Under the pieces are notes generated by a model. It did not search any database. It was not told the origin of the DNA and saw nothing but the letters and a program-made list of their open reading frames with translations. Position numbers and translations under genes: made by a program. Source: Egaibacter danicus (lineage in GTDB: Bacteria > Pseudomonadota > Gammaproteobacteria > Burkholderiales > Burkholderiaceae_C). From it: 64,000 nt of DNA. The stretch lies in contig JADJII010000015.1 in assembly GCA_016707075.1 (NCBI GenBank), positions 62,001 to 126,000 on the forward strand, in the 5' to 3' direction. Below, piece after piece: positions 34,315-43,077 of the stretch (position 1 is its first letter; each line of letters begins with the position of its first letter).

Positions 34315-35595
34315 CTATGTACCCATGAACAGATTGGGCAGGAACGTGACGATCGGTGGGTACAAGACCATGGCCACCAACACGATCAGCAGGGGTAGTA
34401 GCCAGGGCAGGATGGCGACCGCCAGTTTGTGCACCGGATAGTCATGACTCTGCGCGACTACAAACAACACCATGCCCATGGGCGGGGTGATGGTTCCGAT
34501 CATCAGCGTGAGGATCACCACCACACCGAAGTGCACCGGGTCGATGCCGAACGTGGTCGCAACCGGGATCAGCGAGGGTACTAGCACGAGCAAGAGCGCG
34601 AGCAGATCAATGAAGCAGCCCAGCACCAGCAGCAACAGGCAAACCAGCAGCAAGAACACCACCGGTCCGTCGGCCCACGTGGTGAACAGCACCGTCATTT
34701 GCGCTGGCGCGTTTTCCATCGCCAGCACCACGCCCATCATGGCCACGCCGCCCAGGTTCCAGGCGATGGCGGACGAGACAATCGTGGTGTCATAGAAGCA
34801 GCTCCACAACTTCTTGAACGACATCTGCCGGTAGATCAGGCTGCTCACTAGCAAGGCATAGGCCACGGTCACGGCGGCGGCTTCGGTGGGCGAAAACAGG
34901 CCGCTGAAGATGCCACCGATGATGACAACCGGGGTGAGCAGCGCAGGCAAGGAATAGACAAACAGGCGCGCCACTTCACGGGCCGGCGTACGACGCTCCA
35001 CGGGCAGCGACCGGCGTCCGGCGACAATGTACAGCATCACCATCATGGCGATCGTGCACAACAGCCCGGGGATGATGCCGCCCAGGAACAGCCCGCCGAT
35101 GGAGGCGCCCGAGATGACACCGTAGATGACCATCGGAATGCTGGGTGGCACCAGCGGCCCCAGCAGCGCGGACACCGCTGTCAGACTTGCAGACAAGTCT
35201 TGCGGGTAGCCGGCGTCGTGCATGGCTTTGGCCTCGAGCTTGCCCAGCCCGCCAGCGTCGGCCAGGGCCGAACCGGACATGCCGGAGAAGAACAGGCTGG
35301 CCAGGATGTTGACGTGTCCCAAGCCGCCCCGCACATGCCCCACCAGTGAACTGGCAAAACCAAACAGGTGGTTGGTGATGCCCGACACATTGAACAGGTT
35401 GGCGGCCAGGATGAACAGTGGAACGGCGATCACCGGAAAGCTGTTGAGGCCATCCACGATGCGCTGCGCCGAGAATCCCAGGCCCGTTCCGGCGTACAGG
35501 AAGTAGCCCAGTGAGCTCACCACCATGGACATGCCGATGGGAGTGCCCAGGATGACCAAGAGTAGCCAGCCAGCGATGAATAGAGTGAGAGTCAT
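34315..35595 (-). CDS. siaM: TRAP transporter large permease, sialic acid uptake
   Basis: The protein has 426 residues with DctM features: FFSGMSGSALADAGGLGKLEAKAM, LVPPSIPMVIYGVISGAS, FSPTEAAAVTVAYALL and TPPMGMVLFVVAQ. It is the inner-membrane translocation subunit. The start overlaps the siaQ stop by 4 bases. In Haemophilus the small and large permeases are fused as SiaQM; here they are separate genes. Confidence 0.9.
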   Translation of the reverse strand: MTLTLFIAGWLLLVILGTPIGMSMVVSSLGYFLYAGTGLGFSAQRIVDGLNSFPVIAVPLFILAANLFNVSGITNHLFGFASSLVGHVRGGLGHVNILASLFFSGMSGSALADAGGLGKLEAKAMHDAGYPQDLSASLTAVSALLGPLVPPSIPMVIYGVISGASIGGLFLGGIIPGLLCTIAMMVMLYIVAGRRSLPVERRTPAREVARLFVYSLPALLTPVVIIGGIFSGLFSPTEAAAVTVAYALLVSSLIYRQMSFKKLWSCFYDTTIVSSAIAWNLGGVAMMGVVLAMENAPAQMTVLFTTWADGPVVFLLLVCLLLLVLGCFIDLLALLLVLVPSLIPVATTFGIDPVHFGVVVILTLMIGTITPPMGMVLFVVAQSHDYPVHKLAVAILPWLLPLLIVLVAMVLYPPIVTFLPNLFMGT

Positions 35596-36098
35596 TGCTT
35601 GCTCTGCCTTGTAAACAGTTCACGCAGCAGGCGCACGGCCCACAGCAACATCGCCAGTGGCAGCGCTGCGTAAAGCACCGCGTCGGTCACTGGCAGCGTG
35701 ACCGATTCGTTATGCCATGTCCGCAGGACGCCGCGCCAGCCCTGCCAACCCAAATAACAGACCACGGCCAGCCCAAGCAGTTGCTGCAGGCGATCACTGA
35801 CCCGGCGAGCGGCAGGCGGCAAATGGTTGCTGAACACGTCCATGCGCAGGTGCTGCTGGTGGGCCTGTGTGGCCGCGCAACCAATGAGCGCAGCCCAGAC
35901 CCACAACCAGCGTGTCAGTTCTTCAGTCCAGACCTGCCCGGGCAATACACCCAAGCGGCCCACGATCTGCAAGGCGATGACGAAGGTCAGCACCATCAGC
36001 AGGGCTGCGGCGATCCACCCCTCCCAGTACAGAGGGCTGTTGCCCAGCCCCAAGGTGGACCCGTCGTCCGGTCGCTCTTGGGGTTGGGTGCTCATCAC
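35592..36098 (-). CDS. siaQ: TRAP transporter small permease, sialic acid uptake
   Basis: The protein has 168 residues with four hydrophobic segments and a DctQ pattern (RLGVLPGQVWTEELTRWLWVWAALIGCAATQ). It overlaps siaP by 4 bases upstream and siaM downstream, so the three are translationally coupled. It should form the membrane complex with SiaM and receive sialic acid from SiaP. Confidence 0.87.
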   Translation of the reverse strand: MMSTQPQERPDDGSTLGLGNSPLYWEGWIAAALLMVLTFVIALQIVGRLGVLPGQVWTEELTRWLWVWAALIGCAATQAHQQHLRMDVFSNHLPPAARRVSDRLQQLLGLAVVCYLGWQGWRGVLRTWHNESVTLPVTDAVLYAALPLAMLLWAVRLLRELFTRQSKQ

Positions 36099-37066
36099 TT
36101 GGTGGTCACGATCTTCTGGATTTCACCTTTGCCGAATTCGGCTTCCAGCTCGTCGTAGTAGCCCTTCATGGCGGCACGGAACGGCGCGGTGTCTGGCTGG
36201 GTGAAGGTGATGCCGCGGGCCTTGAATCCGTCGATCAATGACTTCTCCTTGTCAGCGACCATCTGGCTGGCAAACTTGCCGCCTACCAGCGTCGCTTCGG
36301 TGACCCAATTGCGCTGCTCGGGGGTCAACTTGGCCCAGGTTTTCTCGCTCAGCAGCATGGCCGAGCTGGCAATGAAGTGACCGGTCAGTGCGATGTGCTT
36401 TTGCACTTCGTACAGCTTGGCTGACTCGATGGTGGGCAACGGGTTCTCTTGTGCGTCGACCTGTTTGGTCTGCAGCGCCAGGTAGACCTCGGCAAAAGCC
36501 ACAGGGGCAGGGGTTGCGCCGACCGCTTTGGCGTAGGCGATGAGGAACGGCACATTGGGTGTGCGCAGCTTCAGGCCCTTCATGTCGTCAATGCTGTTGA
36601 TGGGCTTGTTGGCCGTGGTGTGACGGGCGCCTTCGTACCAGACGTCAAGCACGCGGATGCCCTTTTCCTGAAATTTGGCGTCCATCTTCTTGCCGTAAGG
36701 ACCTTTCACGACGGCCTTCAAATGGTCGTAGTTCGCAATCACATAGGGCGCGCCGATCAGCTTGAGCTCCGGGATGATGTAGCTCATGTCGGGGTAGCCT
36801 GCGGAGACGGCGTCGAGTTCACCGGCCTGCACCTGGGCCACCATGGCTTTGAAGTCCCCCAGCTGGGAGTTCGGGAAAATGCGCAGGGTCATGGAACCTT
36901 TGGACAGCTCCTCGAGTTTCTTTTTGACCTCCAGCGTGCCCAGGTAGGACGGGTGTGTTTCGGGCAGCTGTGTGCCGATACGCAGCGTGGTTTGGGCCAC
37001 GGCCATGCTTGTGACAGCCATCGCCAGCGCGCCCATGGCCATCCGGATAACTTGGATCATCTTCAT
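36095..37066 (-). CDS. siaP: TRAP transporter sialic acid-binding protein
   Basis: The ATG at 37066 follows GGAGATA, with a signal peptide (RMAMGALAMAVTSMAVAQ); the longer open frame upstream is not protein-like. The DctP-type body of about 323 residues includes GTQLPETHPSYLGT, IFPNSQLGDFKAMVAQVQAG and LKLRTPNVPFLIAYAKAVGA, with the conserved Arg that binds the sugar carboxylate, and VDAQENPLPTI. Sialic acid as ligand is inferred from the operon. Confidence 0.87.
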   Translation of the reverse strand: MKMIQVIRMAMGALAMAVTSMAVAQTTLRIGTQLPETHPSYLGTLEVKKKLEELSKGSMTLRIFPNSQLGDFKAMVAQVQAGELDAVSAGYPDMSYIIPELKLIGAPYVIANYDHLKAVVKGPYGKKMDAKFQEKGIRVLDVWYEGARHTTANKPINSIDDMKGLKLRTPNVPFLIAYAKAVGATPAPVAFAEVYLALQTKQVDAQENPLPTIESAKLYEVQKHIALTGHFIASSAMLLSEKTWAKLTPEQRNWVTEATLVGGKFASQMVADKEKSLIDGFKARGITFTQPDTAPFRAAMKGYYDELEAEFGKGEIQKIVTTK

Positions 37067-37151
37067 GTGTGTATCTCCAACAGCCCTTGTGGTTTGGTGG
37101 TGCCGGGGCCGGGCTGTAAACGATCCCCAGGAGACACCATTTTTTGATGTC

Positions 37152-37853
37152 CTAATGAGATTGCGTGGTTGGCGCAAACAGTTTTTGATGGATTCCACTG
37201 AAGTGGCGCATGTGCGCCGCTGTGAGGGCGGCGCTGTTCTTTTGTTCAATCCGCTCGACGATTTCCAGGTGGTCCCTGGCGGTTTGCAGACCGGAGCTCG
37301 GACTGGACTTGGGCAGGGTGTGTGCCATCTTCTGAAACACATTCCAGAAGAGATCTACCAGGCGATCGAGGAAGGGGTTGTGCATGCAAGCGAACATGGT
37401 GGCGTGGAACTGGCGATCCTCCTCGGCGAAGGACTCCTGCGCTTGTGCCTTGACCATCATCGTTTCCGCAAGGCTGCGCAACGTCGCCACTTCAGCCTCT
37501 GAGATGCATTCTGTGAGCTTGCCGAGCATGCCGACTTCGAGTGCTTCGCGCACCTCCAGCAGCTGGCCGAGCTGCACCCGGTCTGCGAGCATGGAATACG
37601 GGAGGTTGTCCACGATGGAGTCAAACGAAAAACTCGCGACATAGACACCCTCACCATGGCGGGACTGCAGCACGCCCACCGACTCCAGCGCCTTGATACC
37701 TTCGCGCAGAGAGGGGCGGCTGATCCCCAGCTGCAGAGCCATCGCGGGTTCTGGCGGCAGGGACTGCCCCACCGTGAGACCGTTGGTTTCGATGAAACGC
37801 TTGATCTCCTGAGCGGCGAGCTTGTAGGCGGGGATTCGGGTAGATGTTTTCAT
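37152..37853 (-). CDS. nanR: GntR/FCD (FadR-subfamily) repressor of the sialic acid operon
   Basis: The protein has 233 residues. An N-terminal winged helix (LPPEPAMALQLGISRPSLREGIKALESVGVLQSRHGEGVYV) is followed by an FCD ligand domain with the metal-binding pattern (HATMFACMHNP and AALTAAHMRHF). NanR of Escherichia coli is a member of the same subfamily and senses N-acetylneuraminate. It sits inside the operon, 9 bases after nanM and 85 bases before siaP; the gap to siaP holds the best place for a secondary promoter. Confidence 0.88.
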   Translation of the reverse strand: MKTSTRIPAYKLAAQEIKRFIETNGLTVGQSLPPEPAMALQLGISRPSLREGIKALESVGVLQSRHGEGVYVASFSFDSIVDNLPYSMLADRVQLGQLLEVREALEVGMLGKLTECISEAEVATLRSLAETMMVKAQAQESFAEEDRQFHATMFACMHNPFLDRLVDLFWNVFQKMAHTLPKSSPSSGLQTARDHLEIVERIEQKNSAALTAAHMRHFSGIHQKLFAPTTQSH

Positions 37854-37862
37854 GCTGTGGGG

Positions 37863-39005
37863 TCAGTCCTCGATCAACAGTGTATTGTTCTGTATGCGCA
37901 TTAAGAAGCTGCGGGCCGAGGGTTTGCCGTCCTGCAGCTCTCCGCCGATGATGAGCACGCCGTCGTCCAGCTGGACGTAGGGCGAGTAGCCCATCGGCTC
38001 GGGCAGCTTGCCCGCCACGCTCCACTTGCCGTTGGTCTTGGCATAGACCGTGTCACTCCAGGTCTTCTTCAAGCCTTTGTGTGCCCAGAACTGCCCCTTT
38101 TCATACTGCGCCGAAGAACCGGGGAAGGTGGCGCCTCCTGCCATGAGCAAAGTGTCTCCGCTGTATCCCGCATACCCGCCGGCGAAGCCGTCTTGTTGCT
38201 CCCATGGAATGCCGCCGATGGGTTCTTGACTCCACTGCGCCTGCCCCCCCGCGTTGAGCCAGAACTGGCGCGCATGGCGAGACCGCAGGCCGGGCTTGAG
38301 TTCACCCGAGCCCATGTCGAGCCGACCATTCTTGACCGCGACGGCTGCGCCGATGGTGACCGGTCCCGGGTCTTGTGCCAGCGCTTTCCAGCTGAGGTTG
38401 GCGGGATCAAACTGCAAGACGGTTGTCATAAAGAAGTAGTCTCTCGCAGGTTTGTCCAGATAGGCGGCTGCGATCTGGGCCTTCTTCTCAGCGTTGCTGC
38501 CGGCCCGGACGTTTTCTTCAAAAAAGGTGTCGAAGACGACTTTGCTGACACCGCCCACAAACACGATGGTCTTGTTGTCCAGCGTTGCGGCGCTTGTGGC
38601 CAGCAAGCCGAACGGAGCCCGGGTTGGCAACGCTTCCCAGGTGTTGGCTTGGGTGTCGTAGCGGTAGACCGTGTCGTCCACCCGCAGTCCGCCGGGCATG
38701 TCGGCCGGCGCGTACTGTCCGCCAAAAATGTAGATGTGGTTCCCCAATGCGACCGCGTTGGGGTTGTCGCGGGGTGCTCCTGGGTAGGGGGCCATCTTCT
38801 TCCACTCGCGCTCTTTCGCCTTGATGTCCAGCGCAAACCACGATGTCCCCGCGGAGCCCATGCCCGCGAACACTTGACTTCCGACCCGGGCGCTAGCCCC
38901 GAGCTTCAGCGGAACAGGAAAATCGGGCCACTGCTGAGCGGATGCGGACAGGGAGGTAATCAAGGTCAGGGCTCCTGCGATGGCGACAAAGAAAGTGCGG
39001 TTCAT
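37863..39005 (-). CDS. nanM: N-acetylneuraminate epimerase (mutarotase), periplasmic Kelch protein
   Basis: The protein has 380 residues, as expected for NanM. A signal peptide (FFVAIAGALTLITSLSASAQ) is followed by a Kelch beta-propeller with repeated IYIFGGQ, VFVGGVS, LLMAGGA and LIIGGEL blades. NanM converts alpha- to beta-N-acetylneuraminate in the periplasm, which speeds uptake. It is the first gene of the operon. The 170 bases upstream contain TGATGAAATCA (39087-39097) and the GGTCAGACAT sequence just before it, both possible operator sequences for the GntR/FCD regulator. Confidence 0.88.
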   Translation of the reverse strand: MNRTFFVAIAGALTLITSLSASAQQWPDFPVPLKLGASARVGSQVFAGMGSAGTSWFALDIKAKEREWKKMAPYPGAPRDNPNAVALGNHIYIFGGQYAPADMPGGLRVDDTVYRYDTQANTWEALPTRAPFGLLATSAATLDNKTIVFVGGVSKVVFDTFFEENVRAGSNAEKKAQIAAAYLDKPARDYFFMTTVLQFDPANLSWKALAQDPGPVTIGAAVAVKNGRLDMGSGELKPGLRSRHARQFWLNAGGQAQWSQEPIGGIPWEQQDGFAGGYAGYSGDTLLMAGGATFPGSSAQYEKGQFWAHKGLKKTWSDTVYAKTNGKWSVAGKLPEPMGYSPYVQLDDGVLIIGGELQDGKPSARSFLMRIQNNTLLIED

Positions 39006-39189
39006 TGCGTCTCCTACTGAGAAATGGGTGGATGCACGTTGGAGGGCGGTCGTAACCTCTTGCTTTGACGTCAGAGGTCAGACATTTGATGAAATCATAA
39101 TTTCTTTGGATTTCTATTTGAACTAGGGATAACCCTTGGTAGGTTCTTTTGCATTAGTGAGATCAGGCTGAAAAGTGTTGCGCGATCTG

Positions 39190-39790
39190 GCTGATGATCA
39201 AACGGCCAAACTGTAGAACTGGTTGGCCGCCCACGTGGTTTGGTCGCCGAGGCAGTACTTCTGCCCCTCCCGGATCACTTGCATGATCTCAATCTCGGTG
39301 ATGATGACTCTGGCGCTCCAGAAAGATTTGAAACCCAGCAGGAGTTTGATGATCCGTTTGATGGCCCGGCGGTCCTACTCATCGATGTTGTTCAAATATT
39401 TGGACTGGCGCATGATGATGTCGACGCAGGCGTCCTCCCTGACGCTTTCGATGGCGGCTGTGTTGGCGCCACTCTTGTCGATACTGATCTTCTCTGGCAG
39501 ATCATGCAGGTTGATGGCGCGCTCCAAGAACCTATGCGCCGCTGCCAAATCCCGCTTGGAAGTAAGCAAGAAATCGACTGTATCTGCAGCGCGATCTACC
39601 GCACGGTAGAGATACTTCCACTGGCCATCCATTTTAAGTAGGTTTCGTCCATCCTCCAGCTTGACCAAGTGGTTCCTTTTGCGCCGACGGAACACTGCGG
39701 CAAGAACCTGGAGTACCTTGAGTGCCCAGGGGCGTACCGTGACGTGATCCACAAAGACACCGCGCTCCTGCATCATCTCCTCGGATAGCG
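39190..39790 (-). pseudogene. IS6-family transposase remnant
   Basis: The minus-strand peptide contains VFVDHVTVRPWALKVL, DGQWKYLYRAVDRAADTVDF, LLTSKRDLAAAHRFLERAI, ISIDKSGANTAAIESV and IRQSKYLNNI, a DDE transposase of the IS6/IS26 type including the conserved DKSGANTAAI region. The frame breaks at YLNNIDE and further homology (ARVIITEIEIMQV) occurs in another frame toward 39200. No intact ends were identified. It marks the border between the sialic acid operon and the conjugation region. Confidence 0.8.
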
Positions 39791-39826
39791 CAAATCAAGC
39801 TTGGCCGGGATTGTCGTTTACGCTTA

Positions 39827-39994
39827 ATGCAACAGAACCTGTATGAAGCCCACGACGCCCCGGAGCGCAACCCGCGCACGAAACGCGGTCAGCGCTGGAT
39901 CGCTGCCCAGACGACTGCGACCGAGGAAGCACTGGCGGGTATCGGCGGTGTGGAAGGAGCCCACTTCGAGATGGAGTCCCTGTACGACCTGTAG
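39827..39994 (+). other. Short open frame, possible 3' end of a gene truncated by the IS
   Basis: A 55-codon frame begins with MQQNLYEAHDAPERN and ends with FEMESLYDL; the frame is open upstream into the IS remnant. The polar, acidic-ended sequence looks like a protein C-terminus rather than noise, but I do not recognise it. It lies between the IS6 remnant and the regulator on the opposite strand. Confidence 0.3.
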
Positions 39995-40041
39995 CGGTTG
40001 ATGCTCCGAAGGTTTCTTATGTCGGAAATCCGGTTACGTGC

Positions 40042-40901
40042 CTAAAGAAGTCCGAGTCCGCGTTTCAACGTGGTAGCAATGATGGCGGCCGGTGCCGGTT
40101 TGGCCACATAGTCCACATCAAATCTTTGCAACGCGTCAGTGATCCCGTGAAGACTGGCTTCACCACTCACGACCTTGCCCGTGTACAGCGTAATAGGCAC
40201 CGTTTTGGACAACTCCCGAATCCGTGCCAAGGCTGGTGCCGCGGTGCTGCCCGGAAGCAACCAATCCAGCACGTAGCAATCAAACGACCGGTCCCGCAAG
40301 GCTTCCAGCAACGTGTTGACTGTGTAGAAGGGTGCCGCTGCAAATCCCAACTGATCGAGCACTTCACACAAAGTGTCACATCCATCAACACTGTCATCCA
40401 GCACCGCAACCGTGGGCTTCACCACCACGCTTCCTGGCTCCAACACGACACGACGGGCTTCCCGGAATGTGGGCCCCAGAAGATCTTTCGCTTTGCCAAC
40501 ATGCCAGGTATCCACCTGACGTTCTGCAACAAACCCGGAGGCCTTGTCCGCAGTGACTTCGTCGCCCAGCCAGAAACGGCAAGGCAGCCGCTCGGACCCC
40601 TGAATCACAACTCCCGTCACATTGCGCGACGATGATGCGCCGGCATCGAGTACATCCGCGATGGAATAGCCAAGGTGTTGGCACAAGCGGCCATTTCCTC
40701 GACATCCCAACTGGAGATGCCCGACAACTTGCGCTTGGCCTGGTGCGTAGTGACCCCCAGAAAACCCGCCACCACGCCCGTGTGTTTGTGGCCCGGATAA
40801 CCCAATCTGTTCAATAGCGCCTTGATAGACCGAGCGGCCAGGGGCAAGTCCGAAGAAGCCAGTTCCCCGTCGTTGCTGGCTTCGTTGGCGTCAGACGTCA
40901 T
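40042..40901 (-). pseudogene. HTH plus receiver-like regulator of the conjugation region (one-base deletion)
   Basis: From the ATG at 40901, about 75 codons encode a helix-turn-helix region (LPLAARSIKALLNRLGY, GVVAGFLGVTTHQAKRKLSGISSWDVEEMAA). A missing base near 40690 shifts the frame, which then reads LCQHLGYSIADVLDA and continues to a response-regulator-like domain with PTVAVLDDS and a phosphoacceptor-like Asp in CYVLDWLLPG. The rejoined protein would be about 286 residues. It is divergent from the trbM-virB operon with an AT-rich gap of 141 bases, so it probably controlled transfer genes. Confidence 0.65.
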
Positions 40902-40940
40902 GGCAATTAATACACAAAAAAAGGTTTTGCATCAGGCGAA

Positions 40941-40956
40941 TTCATCCGATAATGAA
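40941..40956. promoter_or_regulatory. Inverted repeat in the regulator-trbM divergent gap
   Basis: TTCAT-N6-ATGAA lies in an AT-rich gap between the HTH-receiver gene and trbM. Placement and symmetry fit an operator for the divergent regulator. No binding data exist here, and the call is based only on the repeat and the location. Confidence 0.35.
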
Positions 40957-41042
40957 CATATACTGCACGCAATTAGACCAATTCACAAATAATAAATCTG
41001 TTATTGAGCATATTGTGTTCAATTGATTAGAAATCCCATCTG

Positions 41043-41614
41043 ATGAAACTACGCCCGTGCAAACTGGGTGCGCCGCTGCTTGTCGCCATCATGCTAACAG
41101 GCCCGCATCTGCCAACCTGGGGACAGACCCTGCTGACCGGAGACGCCCGTCTGGCGTGTGAAGCCATTTTGTGTCTGTCCAGTGGTGTCCGGCCCGCTGC
41201 CTGTGTGCCTTCCCTTCAAAGGTACTTCGGAATCAGCCTGAGTCGCTGGTCCCGCACGCTCACCGCCCGGGTCAACTTCCTGAATCTGTGCCCAGCCGTG
41301 GCCCTGGATCCCAACACGCGGACTCTGGTGCACGACATTGGCAACGGTGCAGGTCGTTGTGATGCCGCCTTTCTGAATGCCACTGGCCTGATCCCGGTGG
41401 GTGGACATGACAGCGGCCAATACGTGATCAACAACGTGTTGCCGCCGTGCAGGCGTACACCCAGAACGCCTACACCGACCTTCAATCGGTTGCACCCCGC
41501 TATGTGGGTACGCCCGAAGCCAATGGCTATTGGGCGGAGTCCAGCCTGTACACCCAGGCGCTGCTCGACTACAACGCCCAGCTGGCCGCACAGGCTGCGG
41601 CTGCGAGGAACTGA
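41043..41614 (+). pseudogene. trbM: TrbM/KikA-family conjugation protein (one-base deletion)
   Basis: A signal peptide is followed by the TrbM pattern DARLACEAILCLSSG and RVNFLNLCPAV, with paired cysteines. The frame slips near 41443 (one G missing in GCCGCC); the other frame then gives AVQAYTQNAYTDLQSVAPRY and ends at the TGA at 41612-41614. Without the shift the next gene, virB1, appears fused to it. TrbM-like proteins are periplasmic accessory factors of P-type and N-type transfer systems. Confidence 0.75.
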
Positions 41615-41618
41615 GTCC

Positions 41619-42242
41619 ATGGACATCCTGGCGCTGGCGCAACAGTGCGCCCCTTCGGTGCATCCACAAACCATGGCTGCGGTGGTCGGTGTGGAGTCCG
41701 GATCCAACCCCTTCGCCATTGGCGTGGTGGGTGGCACGCTGGTTCGACAGCCCAATAATCTGGCCGAAGCCACGGCGACGGCCCAGGCACTGGATCGGGC
41801 CGGGTACAACTTCTCTGTGGGAATCGCGCAGGTCAATCGCTACAACCTGGCCAAGTACGGTCTGGACTACGTCACAGCGTTTGATGCCTGTGAGAGTTTG
41901 CGGGCGGGTTCCCTGATTCTCAAAGAGTGTTTTGATCGGGCCCGAGTTCGCATCACCGACCAGCAACAGGCCTTGCACGCGGCCTTCAGCTGCTATTACT
42001 CGGGCAACTTTGCCACCGGGTTTCGGGCGGATTTCCGGGGTCAACCCAGCTATGTGCAGAAGGTGGTCAGCCGTGCGGGTGGCACGGTGTCCCCTGCCCC
42101 ATCAATTCAAGCCATTCCTGTGATTCGTTCCGCGCGCAACAAACCCGTCCGTATCAACACCCTGACCCGCACACGCGAATCGCGCGAGACGCCCACTGTC
42201 ACGGATGTTGAAGGCGATCACACCGTCATGGTGTACCGGTAG
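41619..42242 (+). CDS. virB1: VirB1-like lytic transglycosylase
   Basis: The ATG at 41619 is 4 bases after the corrected trbM stop and gives 207 residues. The SLT domain includes the catalytic Glu in AAVVGVESGSNPFAIGV, then FSVGIAQVNRYNLAKYGL and AAFSCYYSGNF. The enzyme opens peptidoglycan for assembly of the secretion channel. The domain itself is uninterrupted, unlike most genes after it. Confidence 0.85.
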   Translation: MDILALAQQCAPSVHPQTMAAVVGVESGSNPFAIGVVGGTLVRQPNNLAEATATAQALDRAGYNFSVGIAQVNRYNLAKYGLDYVTAFDACESLRAGSLILKECFDRARVRITDQQQALHAAFSCYYSGNFATGFRADFRGQPSYVQKVVSRAGGTVSPAPSIQAIPVIRSARNKPVRINTLTRTRESRETPTVTDVEGDHTVMVYR

Positions 42243-42366
42243 GACGGAACCACCGCTATCAGGTTAACAACCCGGCATTGACCTGCCGACCAACGATTTG
42301 AACTCGGCGCCATTTGGCAGCCAAACCCCAGCTTTTACTAAAACCAACCCAGGGAGAAACCACACC

Positions 42367-42720
42367 ATGAACCTCATCAATCGCTACCGCCAGATCAAGT
42401 TCGCATTGGCGACTAACCACGCAGCCTGTGAGCAGACCAACAGCCGTGCGCTGGTGCTAATCGCCGGCTTGGCCGTTGCATCGCTTCTGCTCACGCCAGG
42501 TCTGGCGATGGCCACGCCGTGGGATGGCGCTGCTGCGTCGGTGCTGGCCATCTTCACGGGTGGTCTGGCCCGAACCATCGCCATCATTGCCGTGATCGCC
42601 TGTGGCATCGCCGCCATTGCCGGCAAGTTGTCCTGGGACTGGGCCATCAAGATCATCGTCGGCATCGTGCTGATCTTTGGTGCGACTTCCATCGTCGATT
42701 ACGTGATCGCAGCGGTCTAG
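42367..42720 (+). CDS. virB2: VirB2-like pilin
   Basis: The ATG at 42367 follows GGGAGA and gives 117 residues. A long signal peptide (LVLIAGLAVASLLLTPGLAMA) is followed by a mature part with two hydrophobic helices (AIIAVIACGIAAIAG and IIVGIVLIFGATSIVDYVIAAV), the VirB2/TrbC pilin plan. It is intact. Confidence 0.85.
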   Translation: MNLINRYRQIKFALATNHAACEQTNSRALVLIAGLAVASLLLTPGLAMATPWDGAAASVLAIFTGGLARTIAIIAVIACGIAAIAGKLSWDWAIKIIVGIVLIFGATSIVDYVIAAV

Positions 42721-42725
42721 TCACG

Positions 42726-43042
42726 ATGAGTTCTGTTCCTGACTTGCACACCGATGTGCTGTTCGTTGGCCTGACGCGGCCCGCCACCTTGTGGGGAATC
42801 CCGCTGGTGGCCTTTGTCATCGAGTTCATGACCACGGTGCTGATTTTTTTGGCGGTGGGCAATCCGCTGTACCTGCTGCTCGCAGCACCCATTCACGCCA
42901 TCCTGTACCTGATCAGTGCCCACGACCCGGCGTCTTCAGTGCCATTTTCATGTGGATGAAGACTGTGGGGCGCTGTCGCAACACCCGGTTCTGGGGATCG
43001 GCCAGCTTTTCGCCGACAGCCACTGCCAAGTGGACGGCGTGA
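42726..43042 (+). pseudogene. virB3: VirB3-like membrane protein (frameshifted)
   Basis: The ATG at 42726 begins a VirB3-type protein: VLFVGLTRPATLWGIPLVAF, then a hydrophobic segment and PLYLLLAAPIHAILYLISAHDP. One base is missing near 42930; the other frame supplies GVFSAIFMWMKTVGRCRNTRFWG and stops at 43042. About 105 residues when joined, normal for VirB3. Confidence 0.8.
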
Positions 43043-43077
43043 CCGGCGTTTGAGCCGGACTCCAACCAAGGAACCCC

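Noticed and set aside
41043..42242. A single 399-residue TrbM-transglycosylase fusion protein
   Set aside because: The middle is out-of-frame sequence; the correct TrbM tail and stop occur in another frame just before the VirB1 start.
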